From Stieleria mannarensis (GTDB taxonomy: Bacteria > Planctomycetota > Planctomycetia > Pirellulales > Pirellulaceae), in NCBI RefSeq assembly GCF_014154935.1, contig NZ_JACEHH010000003.1, positions 248,001 to 312,000 of the forward strand: a stretch of DNA of 64,000 bases, given 5' to 3'. Positions 1-9,348 of this stretch are shown here, in pieces (the first letter of the stretch is position 1; each line of letters starts with the position of its first letter). The notes beneath the pieces were generated by a model. It saw only the letters and a list, made by a program, of their open reading frames with translations, did not search any database and was not told the origin of the DNA. Position numbers and translations under genes: made by a program.

Positions 1-1676
1 CCGGCTTGTTGGGGCGCCGATTGGCCCTGTTGTTTTTGCTTCTCCAGGTCCCGCTGGGCCTGCTGCAGCGCGGCGATCATTTCTTCGATCGCGGCCAGGA
101 CATCTTGTTGAATGCCTTGAGTGATGGCATCAATTTGAGTTTTGCTCAATCTCTGGGCAATGCGGTCACTCTCGTCACGGATCTGCGCGACCACCTCTGG
201 AAAGGCAACACTGGACCCCTCTTCGCGGAGTAACAGCATGGCCCGGTCCGCTTCGACGGTGATCTTTTTCTGGTCGAAGGACAGATCGCCGGCTTTCAGG
301 TCCGTTTGCCGGCTGCGTTGCGATTTCGGCGTCGCGGCAAGTTCAGCCGTATCGTCGATCAGTTTGGATTGCATCGCAGCCATCTTCTTGAGACGACTTT
401 CCAGGCGGGCAAGTTCCCTCTGCATCTCTTCCTCGCGAAGCTGACGCAGGATTTGTTCTAATTCGTCGATCGCCTGCCGCAGATTCTCCTCGGCCGCCAG
501 CTGGTCCTCGATCGCTTCGTCGCGTTCGGACTGCTCCAGATCCTGCTCCGCCTGGCGCATCTTTTCGATCGCCTGCTGCAGTTTCTCTTCCGCCTGCTGC
601 TGCGGCGTCTTAGGTTGCTGTCCCTGCTGTCCCTGCTGTCCCTGCTGTCCCTGCTGTCCCTGCTGTCCCTGCTGTCCCTGCTGTCCCTGCTGTCCCTGCT
701 GTCCCTGCTGGCCCTGCTGGCCCTGCTGGCCCTGCTGGCCCTGCTGGCCCTGCTGTCCCTGCTGTCCCTGCTGGCCCTGCTGGCCCTGCTGGCCCTGCTG
801 GCCCTGCTGGCCCTGCTGGCCCTGCTGGCCCTGCTGGCCCTGCTGGCCCTGCTGTCCCTGCTGGCCCTGCTGGCCAGACTCCCCTTCTTTGGACTCTCCT
901 TCTTTGGACTCCCCTTCCTTCGACTCCCCTTCTCCCGACTCCCCTTCTCCCGACTCCCCTTCTCCCGACTCCCCTTCTCCCGACTCCCCTTCTCCCGACT
1001 CCCCTTCTCCCGACTCCCCTTCTCCCAACTCCCCTTCTCCCAACTCCCCTTCTCCCAACTCCCCTTCTCCCAACTCCCCGTTCTCTTCGGCGAGTTGTTC
1101 TTTCAACGCTTCGCCGCGATCGCCGATAGACTCCTGCTCTTTTTCGAGCTGATCGAGATCGGCTCCATTTTCGGTTCGCGCGCGGGTGCTACGTTGGGAA
1201 CGTTCGATGCGTTTCAGATCCTTGATCATTTTCGTCAACCGCTCCTTCTCGTCGCGGATTCGGTTGGCGCGATCCTCGCTGGTCAGCAGTTTCAGGATTT
1301 CGGCCAGACCGGCGCTGGCGGAATCCTGGTTGGCGACCGCATCGGAGAATTTTTCATTGCGGAGTGCTTCGCTCGCCTTTCGCAGTTGTTGCAGCACGAA
1401 CTTTTCGCGTGATTGCTTTGCCGCCTGGCGCAACAACGCCGCTCGATCGGGGTTCTCGGCGGCTTCGACATCCGCCAAGCGCAACAGCAGTTCTTCTAGT
1501 TTTTGGTAGCGGTCGGCGACGCCTGCTTGTCGGAGTACCAGATCGGACTCTTGGGCGTCGCTGATTCCGCCAACGGAAACGGAGACAAAGACGAAGCACA
1601 GTGCGGCCAAGCGGACCATCCGCCGCGGAGGCCGGTTTCGGCGATTCGACTCACGCATGGCGGCGTTGTTGCACAT
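1..1676 (-). CDS. Secreted/anchored Gln-rich coiled-coil protein, C-terminus outside window
   Basis: An open frame runs leftwards from ATG at 1676 (alternative in-frame ATG at 1658) to the window edge with no stop, so the C-terminus is missing. The N-terminus has basic residues followed by a hydrophobic stretch (about residues 20-36), consistent with a signal peptide or anchor. Residues about 45-190 are charged and helical (AKQSREKF, EKERLTKMI). Then come a block of GESGE/GELGE pentapeptides (DNA 889-1080), a block of GQQ tripeptides (DNA 613-873), and a second charged coiled-coil region (EEKLQQAIEKM, LARLESRLKKM). It is the last gene visible in the left MoxR operon, 23 bp after the DUF4175-like gene. 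The coiled-coil plus Gln-repeat layout matches the C-terminal half of the protein at 19537-23649, so I read it as the unfused paralogue. No catalytic motif is visible. Function unknown. Confidence 0.8.
   Translation of the reverse strand, partial: MCNNAAMRESNRRNRPPRRMVRLAALCFVFVSVSVGGISDAQESDLVLRQAGVADRYQKLEELLLRLADVEAAENPDRAALLRQAAKQSREKFVLQQLRKASEALRNEKFSDAVANQDSASAGLAEILKLLTSEDRANRIRDEKERLTKMIKDLKRIERSQRSTRARTENGADLDQLEKEQESIGDRGEALKEQLAEENGELGEGELGEGELGEGELGEGESGEGESGEGESGEGESGEGESGEGESGEGESKEGESKEGESKEGESGQQGQQGQQGQQGQQGQQGQQGQQGQQGQQGQQGQQGQQGQQGQQGQQGQQGQQGQQGQQGQQGQQGQQGQQGQQGQQGQQGQQGQQPKTPQQQAEEKLQQAIEKMRQAEQDLEQSERDEAIEDQLAAEENLRQAIDELEQILRQLREEEMQRELARLESRLKKMAAMQSKLIDDTAELAATPKSQRSRQTDLKAGDLSFDQKKITVEADRAMLLLREEGSSVAFPEVVAQIRDESDRIAQRLSKTQIDAITQGIQQDVLAAIEEMIAALQQAQRDLEKQKQQGQSAPQQA
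613..873 (-). repeat. GQQ-coding 9-bp tandem repeat
   Basis: About 29 tandem copies of a 9-base unit, read on the minus strand as Gly-Gln-Gln. The only frequent variation is the third base of the glycine codon (GGA versus GGC), and equal variants are grouped in blocks, which suggests recent slippage or unequal exchange. It lies inside the partial Gln-rich gene. Confidence 0.95.
889..1080 (-). repeat. 15-bp tandem repeat coding for acidic GESGE/GELGE units
   Basis: About 12-13 copies of a 15-base unit. Read on the minus strand, the order from the N-terminal side is GELGE units, then GESGE units, then GESKE units. Each variant forms its own block. It joins directly to the GQQ block and gives an acidic, flexible segment before a Gln-rich one. 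Confidence 0.93.
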
Positions 1677-1699
1677 TGTGTTTTCCACGTCAGTTGCGG

Positions 1700-4060
1700 C
1701 TATTTGAATAGGTCTTTGACACGGTCTTTGCGCTCCTGCTGGGTGTCTTCCTTGAGTTGTTCTTGGTCCTGGATCAGACCGCGAACCAAGTCCAGCAGTT
1801 CATTGTAGCTTTCCAGGTCAAGCATCTTCTCCAAAACGGCCGTCAGCTCCAATAGCACCTGGTCGGCCGTTTGGATCGCCGCCTCGGTGTGCTCGAGCGC
1901 TGATTGCGGTTGATCGATGGATGTTTCGATGGCACGGATTTGTTGTTGAAGCTGGTCCATGGAGACGTCGACGATCTGTCGTAGCGGGTCGCGGACCCCG
2001 CTGCCGAGTCGTTCCTGGCGGTCCTTGGAGTCGACGCGGTTGTTGACCATTTCCAGCAACAGGTCGTCGAGCGATTCGGCGATCCCGGTCAATTCTTCGG
2101 TGGTTTTACTCGCCTGCAAACCACTTTGCTGGACTCGCAACCCGATGATCCGCAGCTCGCGCTGTCGCGTCTGCTGTTCCGTTTCCCCTTGCTGACCTTC
2201 CATCGAAAGTTCAAAGCGGTCGGCTTGGAACCCCGCCAGTTGTTCGCGGAGCCCCTGGGTTTCGGTCACGGTCTGTTCCAATCGCGTTCGCAGTCCCAGT
2301 TCACGCCGCTCCATCAACGTCAACAATTCTTCGGGTGTGACGACTTGGAGCCGAAAGATTTCGCTGGACGTCAAATGGGTTCCTTCCAGGTTGTAAGCAT
2401 CGCGTGCTTCGGCATAGACGCTGATGGCACTGCCGGGTTGGAGCGCGGGGATGCGTCCGGAGTTGGTCAATTCACGCAGGTCGATAACGGTTTCGGCTTG
2501 TCCGTCGCGATCCAGTTGCAGCGGTTGCGAAATCGGCTCGATCGTCCCTGGTTGCATGTCGTCGGATTCCGCGTCGTCCTGCCCGGATTCTTCGTCTTGT
2601 GGTGCAGCGTTGCTTTGCGCGACCACCGCCGTCACCGACTCGACTCCATAATCATCTTCGGCGACACATTCCAGCGGCAAGCGAGCGATCGGTGTGACCG
2701 CGGACTGGATGCCTTTGAGCGACAGTGAAACGCTGGGCGGTTCATCCAGGATCGCGCCCAAAAAGTAGCGAAACGGAGCTTGGGCGCTGATGCCGCTGGG
2801 GTCCGAGGGAACAACTCGGATGGCGGTCGGGCTTTGGAATCGGTCCAGGTTCAACTGCACGCTGCCGCGGTCCTCGGAATACTGCAGATCGGTCAGCCGA
2901 GTTTCTTGACCGTCGGATTCGAGGACGACATCGACGTCACCGAGCGGCAGACTGGAAACCGCCTCCAGCGTCACCCGGCTTCCTTCACTGATCCGCAATC
3001 CGGCTTGGTAGGTCGTTTCCACGTCGTAGTCGTCTGCCCCATCACCGCCCGGCCCGCGGAGATAGTCCGGATAGCGAACCTTGACCTGCATCGATGCGAT
3101 CGCCGGCGGCTCGGCGGCTTCGATCCGGTAGTCGGTCAGTCGGTCGTCGAGCCCTTGGATGGAGAACGAGAACGACGACGCCAAATTGCTGAGCGGGGGG
3201 CCGTCGAGCACAAACGATTGGTAACCGTCTCGTTCGCGTCCCACCCGCCGCATGTTGGATTGCCCGCGCGTGCCATCATCGGTTTCGTAGTAAACGGTGC
3301 ACGCTGAGGGGACTTCGGCGTCCTCTGCCGCGGCGCGGATCCGCAGCGTAGCGCTGCTGCCGGCCGGCAGACGCATCACTCCGTTTTCGAATTCAATTCT
3401 CTCCGGATCGGCATCCTGGATGTTCGATGCGCTGACGGTGGGCAGGTCCACGCCGACCATTTCCAGTTTCGCCCGCCGCGGCCAACGTGCGTCGGACATC
3501 AGCGTCAATCGCGCCGCGGCCCGGGCAAACGCGCTGGGGCTGAAAGCTGCCAGCACCAACGCCAACAACAACAAGGGGCCCGCGATGGCCGCTTTTTGGA
3601 CCAGCGGCTTCATTCGAAACACCCGTCCCGGGTCGACTTCGTCCACCGATTGCGAGGCCTCGTGGTGCACCAATCGCAACAGATCCGGTGAATGGGAATC
3701 GCCCGAGCGACCGGGGCGGCTGAGTTGGACAGCCGTCACCAATCGGCCCGCCAATTGTGGATGGTGGCGTTCGACCAACAGCGCCAAACTGTCGTCGGGC
3801 AAGGGGCGGATGAGCCGATCGATCAGCATCCGCACCACGATCACAAACACGGCAAGCCCGACGGCCCCCAGCAGGATTCCACGCGCCGACCGTGGCATCT
3901 CCGTGCCGCCGAGTGTGACCGGCACGTAATCGACGAGCAGCCCGATCCAAAACGCCGACAACACCACCGCCAGGATCGCCAACAAGGAATCCCAAACCAC
4001 GTAGCGGCGAATCCGCCCACGAAGCGATTGAAGCAACGATTGGAGTTCAGGATCAAGCAT
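1700..4060 (-). CDS. DUF4175-like multi-pass membrane protein with C-terminal coiled coil
   Basis: A 786-residue protein. Hydrophobic segments at about 22-45, 60-80 and 157-178 are followed by a long extracytoplasmic-type beta-rich region that includes an EDDYGV motif. The last 200 residues (from about 580) are strongly helical and charged (LEQTVTETQGLREQL and similar). This order, three N-terminal membrane segments then Ig-like domains with a DDYG motif, is that of DUF4175-type proteins, and it matches residues 1-520 of the plus-strand protein at 19537-23649. The gene starts 16 bp after the upstream VWA gene and is followed after 23 bp by the Gln-rich gene, so the three are probably co-transcribed. 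Role unknown; a scaffold partner of the MoxR/VWA proteins is inference. Confidence 0.8.
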   Translation of the reverse strand: MLDPELQSLLQSLRGRIRRYVVWDSLLAILAVVLSAFWIGLLVDYVPVTLGGTEMPRSARGILLGAVGLAVFVIVVRMLIDRLIRPLPDDSLALLVERHHPQLAGRLVTAVQLSRPGRSGDSHSPDLLRLVHHEASQSVDEVDPGRVFRMKPLVQKAAIAGPLLLLALVLAAFSPSAFARAAARLTLMSDARWPRRAKLEMVGVDLPTVSASNIQDADPERIEFENGVMRLPAGSSATLRIRAAAEDAEVPSACTVYYETDDGTRGQSNMRRVGRERDGYQSFVLDGPPLSNLASSFSFSIQGLDDRLTDYRIEAAEPPAIASMQVKVRYPDYLRGPGGDGADDYDVETTYQAGLRISEGSRVTLEAVSSLPLGDVDVVLESDGQETRLTDLQYSEDRGSVQLNLDRFQSPTAIRVVPSDPSGISAQAPFRYFLGAILDEPPSVSLSLKGIQSAVTPIARLPLECVAEDDYGVESVTAVVAQSNAAPQDEESGQDDAESDDMQPGTIEPISQPLQLDRDGQAETVIDLRELTNSGRIPALQPGSAISVYAEARDAYNLEGTHLTSSEIFRLQVVTPEELLTLMERRELGLRTRLEQTVTETQGLREQLAGFQADRFELSMEGQQGETEQQTRQRELRIIGLRVQQSGLQASKTTEELTGIAESLDDLLLEMVNNRVDSKDRQERLGSGVRDPLRQIVDVSMDQLQQQIRAIETSIDQPQSALEHTEAAIQTADQVLLELTAVLEKMLDLESYNELLDLVRGLIQDQEQLKEDTQQERKDRVKDLFK

Positions 4061-4076
4061 TCGAATGATGTTTTAC

Positions 4077-6899
4077 CTACGCGAGTCGGTGGAGTCGCCG
4101 GACCACCCATTCCATTGTCAGCGCACTGGCGATCAGCCACAACAGCATGGCGTTTCGTCGCTGGGTGAAAATGGGATCGGGCGTGCCGGGCAGAATCGTG
4201 GTTTGGGGTTGGGGGCGGATGGTCGTGGTGATTTCATTGGCCAGTGTTTCGCCGGAGGCCTCGGCATCGACCTTCCAGTATTTTCCGCCGGTGGTCCGGG
4301 CCAGGCTGTCCAGGTCTTCATCGTTGCGTCGCGGCCGTTCCAATTCGACCGTCGGCAGGCGAACCTGAACGTTTTGCCGAAAGACTTCTTCGTTCAAGGC
4401 GTCACCGAGGGTCAGCCGCAATTCGTGGTTGCCGTCGGTGCGGACGACGAATCGTCCGCTGTAGATCCCCGGTCGCGATTCGCCTTCGACGGGCGTCAAA
4501 CGGACATCCTCGACGCCTTTGGGGGTGATCAATTTTGCCTTGACCTCCGGCAACGTCAGCGGTTCGAATTGTTCGTCGGTCAACACGGCGCGGACCGTGA
4601 TGGTGTCGCCGACCATCGCCCGCGGCGTGTCGACCAACAACAATCCGCGGTTGCTGTCGCGCAGCAATCGCCCTTCGCTGACCCAGCGGATCAGTTTGGT
4701 GTAGTAGTTGTCAAAGTACGCGTCGCTTTCACGTCGCATCCGCCACATCTCGCCGCTGCCTTGGAAAAACACGCGGCCGGCACCATAAAACTGGCTGGCC
4801 ATGTAAACCGGCAGCGAATCGGAGATCCGCGTGGTCGGGTCGGAGAAATACGCGTACACCTTGGCGATCGGTTTGGCCGCTTTGACGCCGACGTAATCGT
4901 AGACGCCGCCGAAGGAGTCCCAAGCTTCGAAGCTGGATGCCGGGTCATCGGTCACCCACAAGAATTCGGCACGACGCGCTTCGGGCGTGAACTCCAACGG
5001 CCACGCCGTTTCGCCGCCCTCCCGACCCGAACCCATCATCAATCCGCGGCTGGAAAACGTGACCGGAAAGAAGCTCGCGATTCGTGAGACACGTGGATCG
5101 GTCCGCAGCCGCAACCAACGCGGGTGATAGACCGGGCCGCCGACGATGATCAATCCGCCCGACTGCGAGGCCAGCCAACGATCCAGCAGATCGATCGACG
5201 CGGCGGGGATCTGTGTCCAATCGGGATCGAACATCGCGATCGCGTCGTACTCGAATAACTCAGCCGGCGTGGACGGAAACTCCGTCAACAGCTGATCGGC
5301 ATCCTGGCTCATCCCCGGTTGTCCGGTCTGCAACCACGTGTCCAGGCGGATGGATTTCTCGCGGTGCAACAGGTTTCGGACGAAGCGGTACTCGCGTGTC
5401 GGACCGCCGGCGATGGTCAGCACGCGCAGTTTTCGCGCGACCACTTCATACCGCGCGTCGCTGACGTCATCCTTTTGGTTCTGGTCTTTTTCGACCGGCA
5501 AGATGCGGATCGCCAATCGACGCCGCCCCACCGACTCGGGTTCCAATTCGAACTTGATCCCCACCAACGAACCGTCGCCGGAGAGCGTCACACTTTGGGA
5601 ATCGACCACCTCGGTCGGCAGCGAGTCGGATGCGTTGCCGTCGGTCGTGGTGGAATCCAATCCATCCAACAGTTGGACTTGGATTTTCAAGGAATCGCCG
5701 CCGGTGGCTTGAAGCACGGCCGAAACGGCGAATTTGTCGTTGGGGTAAACACGTTTGGGGGCGTCCAGATCGACCACCCGGACATTGGTCGGGGGCTTGC
5801 TGCTGCCCAGTCCGACCGGGTAGACCGACACCTCACCCCGTTTGGCCAGCGCCATCGCCGAAGCCACGTTGCTGCCGCCATTGTTTTGGCCGTCGGTCAT
5901 CAACACGATGCCGGCCAGCGTCGTCGGGTCGTGGCTTGCCAACACGTTGCTGATCGCATCGCCGATCCGGCTTTGCGACGCGGAGGCGGCGACGGCGTCT
6001 TCCCAGTTGAGCACCTTGATCGGTGGCTGCGCCGATTCTGCCCCCTCGCCCGAATCGTCTCCATCGCGATCCAGCTCTTGTGGCGATTCGTCGTCGGCAA
6101 ATCCGACCAGCGAGGCAAACGAACGCGTCGTCGCGCTGCTGTACGCGAAACCGCACATCAAAATACCGGCACACATCGTGACTGCGGTTGCCCCCAGTAA
6201 CCAACCCAGGCCCTCACGGCCGCCTCCGGATTGGGAGTCCGGCGCCGGGGCGGACAATCCACCCACCAACAGCGAGGAAAGCGACAAGACGAAGGCGATT
6301 CCCAACAGAATCATCCCGATGATGGCGACCGGTGACGGACGGCGCGGCGGAGCGACTTCGTCAACCGACTCCTCGGCCTGCAACGCCGTCTCAGTGTTGC
6401 CGCCGTTGGTCTGCAGCAACAGCGGTTCGGGGGCGTCGCCAAAGCTGTACACGCTGACGCGATGCTGCTGGCCGAGACGATTGACCAAATCGTTGTCCGC
6501 CAGAATCTCCGCGGCGCGTTTGGCGCGACTCTCACTGCCCAGCGTGTCGGATTCGGCCAGCGACATGCTCTGGCTGGTATCGACCAACACCACGACTTCA
6601 CTGGGACGCAAAACTTCGCGCTGGGTGCGACGTTGCAGGTCGAAGAAGAAGAACAGTAACGCGACGATGATGGTGATGCGCAGGCAGATCAACGTGATGC
6701 TGACCGATCGAGACAGTTCGGCGGTGTCGCGGCGATAGAAGCGCGCACAACCAAAGATCACCACTGCGGTCGAGATCACCAGCAGCGCCCACCACCACCA
6801 GCCTTCGATCGAGCCGGCGCGGGCGAATTCATAGACCGTGCTTTCCAGCGCCGGACCGCCGTCGCCGGAAAAAGCGGACTGTTCCAATGTTTCTTGCAC
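4077..6899 (-). CDS. VWA-domain membrane protein with amidotransferase-like domain
   Basis: A 940-residue protein. Two membrane segments (about 31-55 and 68-87) precede a von Willebrand factor A domain with MIDAS motif DTSQS at 107-111 and a later strand VLMTDGQNN at about 332-340. Between these halves sits an insert with two more hydrophobic segments (about 191-214 and 231-254). After the VWA come an Ig-like region and a domain resembling class I glutamine amidotransferases (GGLIIVGGP), without an obvious catalytic Cys-His pair. The C-terminus has a final hydrophobic segment (LLWLIASALTMEWVV). It is the paralogue of the protein at 23646-26045, which lacks the insert. It starts 2 bp after the BatA-like gene stops. 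VWA domains of this kind bind metal ions and partner proteins; the partner here is unknown. Confidence 0.82.
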   Translation of the reverse strand: MQETLEQSAFSGDGGPALESTVYEFARAGSIEGWWWWALLVISTAVVIFGCARFYRRDTAELSRSVSITLICLRITIIVALLFFFFDLQRRTQREVLRPSEVVVLVDTSQSMSLAESDTLGSESRAKRAAEILADNDLVNRLGQQHRVSVYSFGDAPEPLLLQTNGGNTETALQAEESVDEVAPPRRPSPVAIIGMILLGIAFVLSLSSLLVGGLSAPAPDSQSGGGREGLGWLLGATAVTMCAGILMCGFAYSSATTRSFASLVGFADDESPQELDRDGDDSGEGAESAQPPIKVLNWEDAVAASASQSRIGDAISNVLASHDPTTLAGIVLMTDGQNNGGSNVASAMALAKRGEVSVYPVGLGSSKPPTNVRVVDLDAPKRVYPNDKFAVSAVLQATGGDSLKIQVQLLDGLDSTTTDGNASDSLPTEVVDSQSVTLSGDGSLVGIKFELEPESVGRRRLAIRILPVEKDQNQKDDVSDARYEVVARKLRVLTIAGGPTREYRFVRNLLHREKSIRLDTWLQTGQPGMSQDADQLLTEFPSTPAELFEYDAIAMFDPDWTQIPAASIDLLDRWLASQSGGLIIVGGPVYHPRWLRLRTDPRVSRIASFFPVTFSSRGLMMGSGREGGETAWPLEFTPEARRAEFLWVTDDPASSFEAWDSFGGVYDYVGVKAAKPIAKVYAYFSDPTTRISDSLPVYMASQFYGAGRVFFQGSGEMWRMRRESDAYFDNYYTKLIRWVSEGRLLRDSNRGLLLVDTPRAMVGDTITVRAVLTDEQFEPLTLPEVKAKLITPKGVEDVRLTPVEGESRPGIYSGRFVVRTDGNHELRLTLGDALNEEVFRQNVQVRLPTVELERPRRNDEDLDSLARTTGGKYWKVDAEASGETLANEITTTIRPQPQTTILPGTPDPIFTQRRNAMLLWLIASALTMEWVVRRLHRLA

Positions 6900-6901
6900 G
6901 C

Positions 6902-9334
6902 CTATCGCCCTCCTGCCGCCAAACCAAACGCGTGACGTTCCGACCCGCCCTGCGGATCATCTGCCCCGGCTACCGACCCTCGCCCGCCGCCGCGAACCGG
7001 GATCGACGCCCGGGCGTGGTAGCTGGCCCAGTATGCCAGTGCCTGTTCGGCGGCCAGCAACAGCCCCAACAGTGCCAGCAGCATCAATCCGAGCGTGGAG
7101 CTGCCGGCGAATTGATTTTGTTGCCGCCAGTCGTCACTGGAAACAAACTGCACGTCCAGGGGGAGCAGGCTGCGTCGAATCTCTGCGGCGTCGGCACGCT
7201 CCAGTTCGCCCTCGCCGGTGACGATCGTGCTGGCCGACGGGATCACTTCGCTGCCGCCATCGGCTTTCAACAACCCCCATTCGAACAGCCCCGGTCGCAA
7301 CAAGTCGTCGACGTTGGATTCACTGGCGATCAATCGTTCGACCGGATCAAGAGACACTTCGACGGTGTCCGTGCCGACCTCGTTTCCGATCACCTCCATC
7401 AAAACCCGTGGAGGCGACTGGGAAGGCGTCAGCAATTTCATCTCTGGAAAATACGCTCGCGTGGAAACGGTTTTTTGCAACGGATCGATCACGCTGCGCG
7501 AGGTCGTTGCACTCGCACCGCTCCAAAGTCTGGCATTGGACAGCAGCATGAACGGGACAAACGTCGGATCGCCGGGCCAATTGGTCCAAGCGGCGTCCAA
7601 GCTGGTCAACACCGTCACGACCGTTCCGGCACCGAAGCTGTGTTCGGTGACCAGCGGCTCGCCGTCGCGACGGACCAGCACGTTGCGATAACGCCGTGTC
7701 TGCGCGGCGGTTTCCTGCCCGGCGGTGTCTGCGTCATCGTCGAGCGTCCATCCTTTGGCGACGCCGATCATCGACAGCGACGCATCACCGGCACTGCGCA
7801 GTGGATCCAGTAACGTGTCGGTGTCACCGAACAGGACGTCGCCGGTTTGGTCGGTCCCGCCGACGGGCAACTCACGGATCGAATCGAGCGGGGCCGGCAG
7901 CAACTGTCGGTCCGGCGAAAGCAAGGTCCGGTTGTAGTCTTCAGCGGTAACGGAATCACCGAGGAACCAGGCGATCCCGCCACCGTTTTGTACGTATTGT
8001 TGCAACGCGGTCGCAGCGGTCTCGTTGACCTGTGGCAGATCCAGCAAGTAGATCGCACGGTAGGGGGCCAACATTTCCATCGTCGCACTCCGCAGGAACG
8101 CCGGCGGTTTGATGTCCGGTTGGGCACCGATCCGCACTTGGCTGCCCGGGTCCAAAACCGCAGCGACGGTGTACGCACCGGCTTCGTCGACGTCGGAATC
8201 GATCACCAACACGCGTTCCACGTCGGTCAGCGGCAACGTGCAGGTTCGTTGATTGTCGATGCCCAACGCGTCGGACGGCAATTCGACTTCGATCGCATGC
8301 GTCCCCGTTTCGGCGACGAAGACTTGAAACGACTTTGTGATCTCCGCCCCGGCGGCCAGGGATTCGATCACCAATCCCGGCAGCGCTTCGACGACACCGC
8401 TGACACGCCGCGACGGGTCGACAGCCGTGACCTCGTCACCGTAGCGGATGACTCGACAGGCCAACGTGACGCTTTTCACTTCGCTGGCACTGTAATTTTT
8501 GATGGTTGCCCGCACGACCACCGGAACGCCGGCGACCCAGACGTCTTGGACCGGCGCCAGATCCGTGACCGCCAAGTTCCGTTCCGGACGTTGGGCACAG
8601 TCGATCAGACGCACCTTCAAGTCATCGCCGGAAAACTTGCGCATCGCTTCGGCCAGTCGCTCGGTCGATCCCCAATCGCGGTCGCGGAAATCGCTGGCGA
8701 TGTAAACGAATTGACTGTCCGCGTCTGTCGCCGCGGCCAGTTCGCCGGCCAAGTCCAGCGCCGGCACCAGATCGGTGCGGATCGGCGAAACTTCGGTCGC
8801 CATCACGCGTGCGATCACCCCGGCGTCGCCCAGCACGGTTTGGCTGGACAGGTCGGCCGCCGCGTCACCGGATTCGCTGCCCCCCTGAACCGCCAGCGAC
8901 GCCCGGCTGGCACGCATCACCGTCAGTTGATGGTTGCCTTCGTCGCCGGCCAATCGTTGGGTCAATTGTTGCAGCGCCTGGAGTGCTCGATCGTAGGCCG
9001 TCGTCTCACCACTGCCGCTGACGTCCCCCATCGAATAACTGTCGTCCAGGATGACGATGTGGTGTGTCGTTTGACCGCCCAGTGCACCGAGGAGATGGCG
9101 TCCGCCGGTCCAGCCGCACAGCATCATCACCAGTAACGCGGCGACGGCCAATCGCGTCAACAACAGCAACAATTGCCGCAACCGCAACCATTTTTTCTGT
9201 TTGCGATAACTGGCCAACAGAAAATCCATCGCGGCCCAACGGCGGCGGCGATGCCGCAGCATGTTGATCAGATGCACCAGCAGCGGGACGGCGACGAACC
9301 CGAAACCGGCCAGAAGAGCGGGATACAAAAACAT
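6902..9334 (-). CDS. BatA-like membrane protein with VWA domain
   Basis: An 810-residue protein that starts with the aerotolerance-operon BatA-type N-terminus: a short hydrophobic helix at 3-22, a basic loop with RHRRRR, and a second helix at about 54-74. The VWA MIDAS motif is DDSYS at 97-101. A long extracytoplasmic region follows, then a C-terminal membrane helix (LGLMLLALLGLLLA). The gene begins 14 bp after the DUF58 gene. Its paralogue at 17354-19474 holds the equivalent place in the right operon. BatA/VWA proteins usually work with MoxR ATPases and DUF58 proteins, as the context suggests here; the substrate is not known. Confidence 0.85.
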   Translation of the reverse strand: MFLYPALLAGFGFVAVPLLVHLINMLRHRRRRWAAMDFLLASYRKQKKWLRLRQLLLLLTRLAVAALLVMMLCGWTGGRHLLGALGGQTTHHIVILDDSYSMGDVSGSGETTAYDRALQALQQLTQRLAGDEGNHQLTVMRASRASLAVQGGSESGDAAADLSSQTVLGDAGVIARVMATEVSPIRTDLVPALDLAGELAAATDADSQFVYIASDFRDRDWGSTERLAEAMRKFSGDDLKVRLIDCAQRPERNLAVTDLAPVQDVWVAGVPVVVRATIKNYSASEVKSVTLACRVIRYGDEVTAVDPSRRVSGVVEALPGLVIESLAAGAEITKSFQVFVAETGTHAIEVELPSDALGIDNQRTCTLPLTDVERVLVIDSDVDEAGAYTVAAVLDPGSQVRIGAQPDIKPPAFLRSATMEMLAPYRAIYLLDLPQVNETAATALQQYVQNGGGIAWFLGDSVTAEDYNRTLLSPDRQLLPAPLDSIRELPVGGTDQTGDVLFGDTDTLLDPLRSAGDASLSMIGVAKGWTLDDDADTAGQETAAQTRRYRNVLVRRDGEPLVTEHSFGAGTVVTVLTSLDAAWTNWPGDPTFVPFMLLSNARLWSGASATTSRSVIDPLQKTVSTRAYFPEMKLLTPSQSPPRVLMEVIGNEVGTDTVEVSLDPVERLIASESNVDDLLRPGLFEWGLLKADGGSEVIPSASTIVTGEGELERADAAEIRRSLLPLDVQFVSSDDWRQQNQFAGSSTLGLMLLALLGLLLAAEQALAYWASYHARASIPVRGGGRGSVAGADDPQGGSERHAFGLAAGGR

Positions 9335-9348
9335 TCTTCGCGGCCTCC

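Noticed and set aside
615-1412. Leu-rich plus-strand reading frame with regular LLSLLAL repeats
   Set aside because: It is the antisense of the GQQ/GESGE tract of the minus-strand gene; repeats without stops make long spurious frames.
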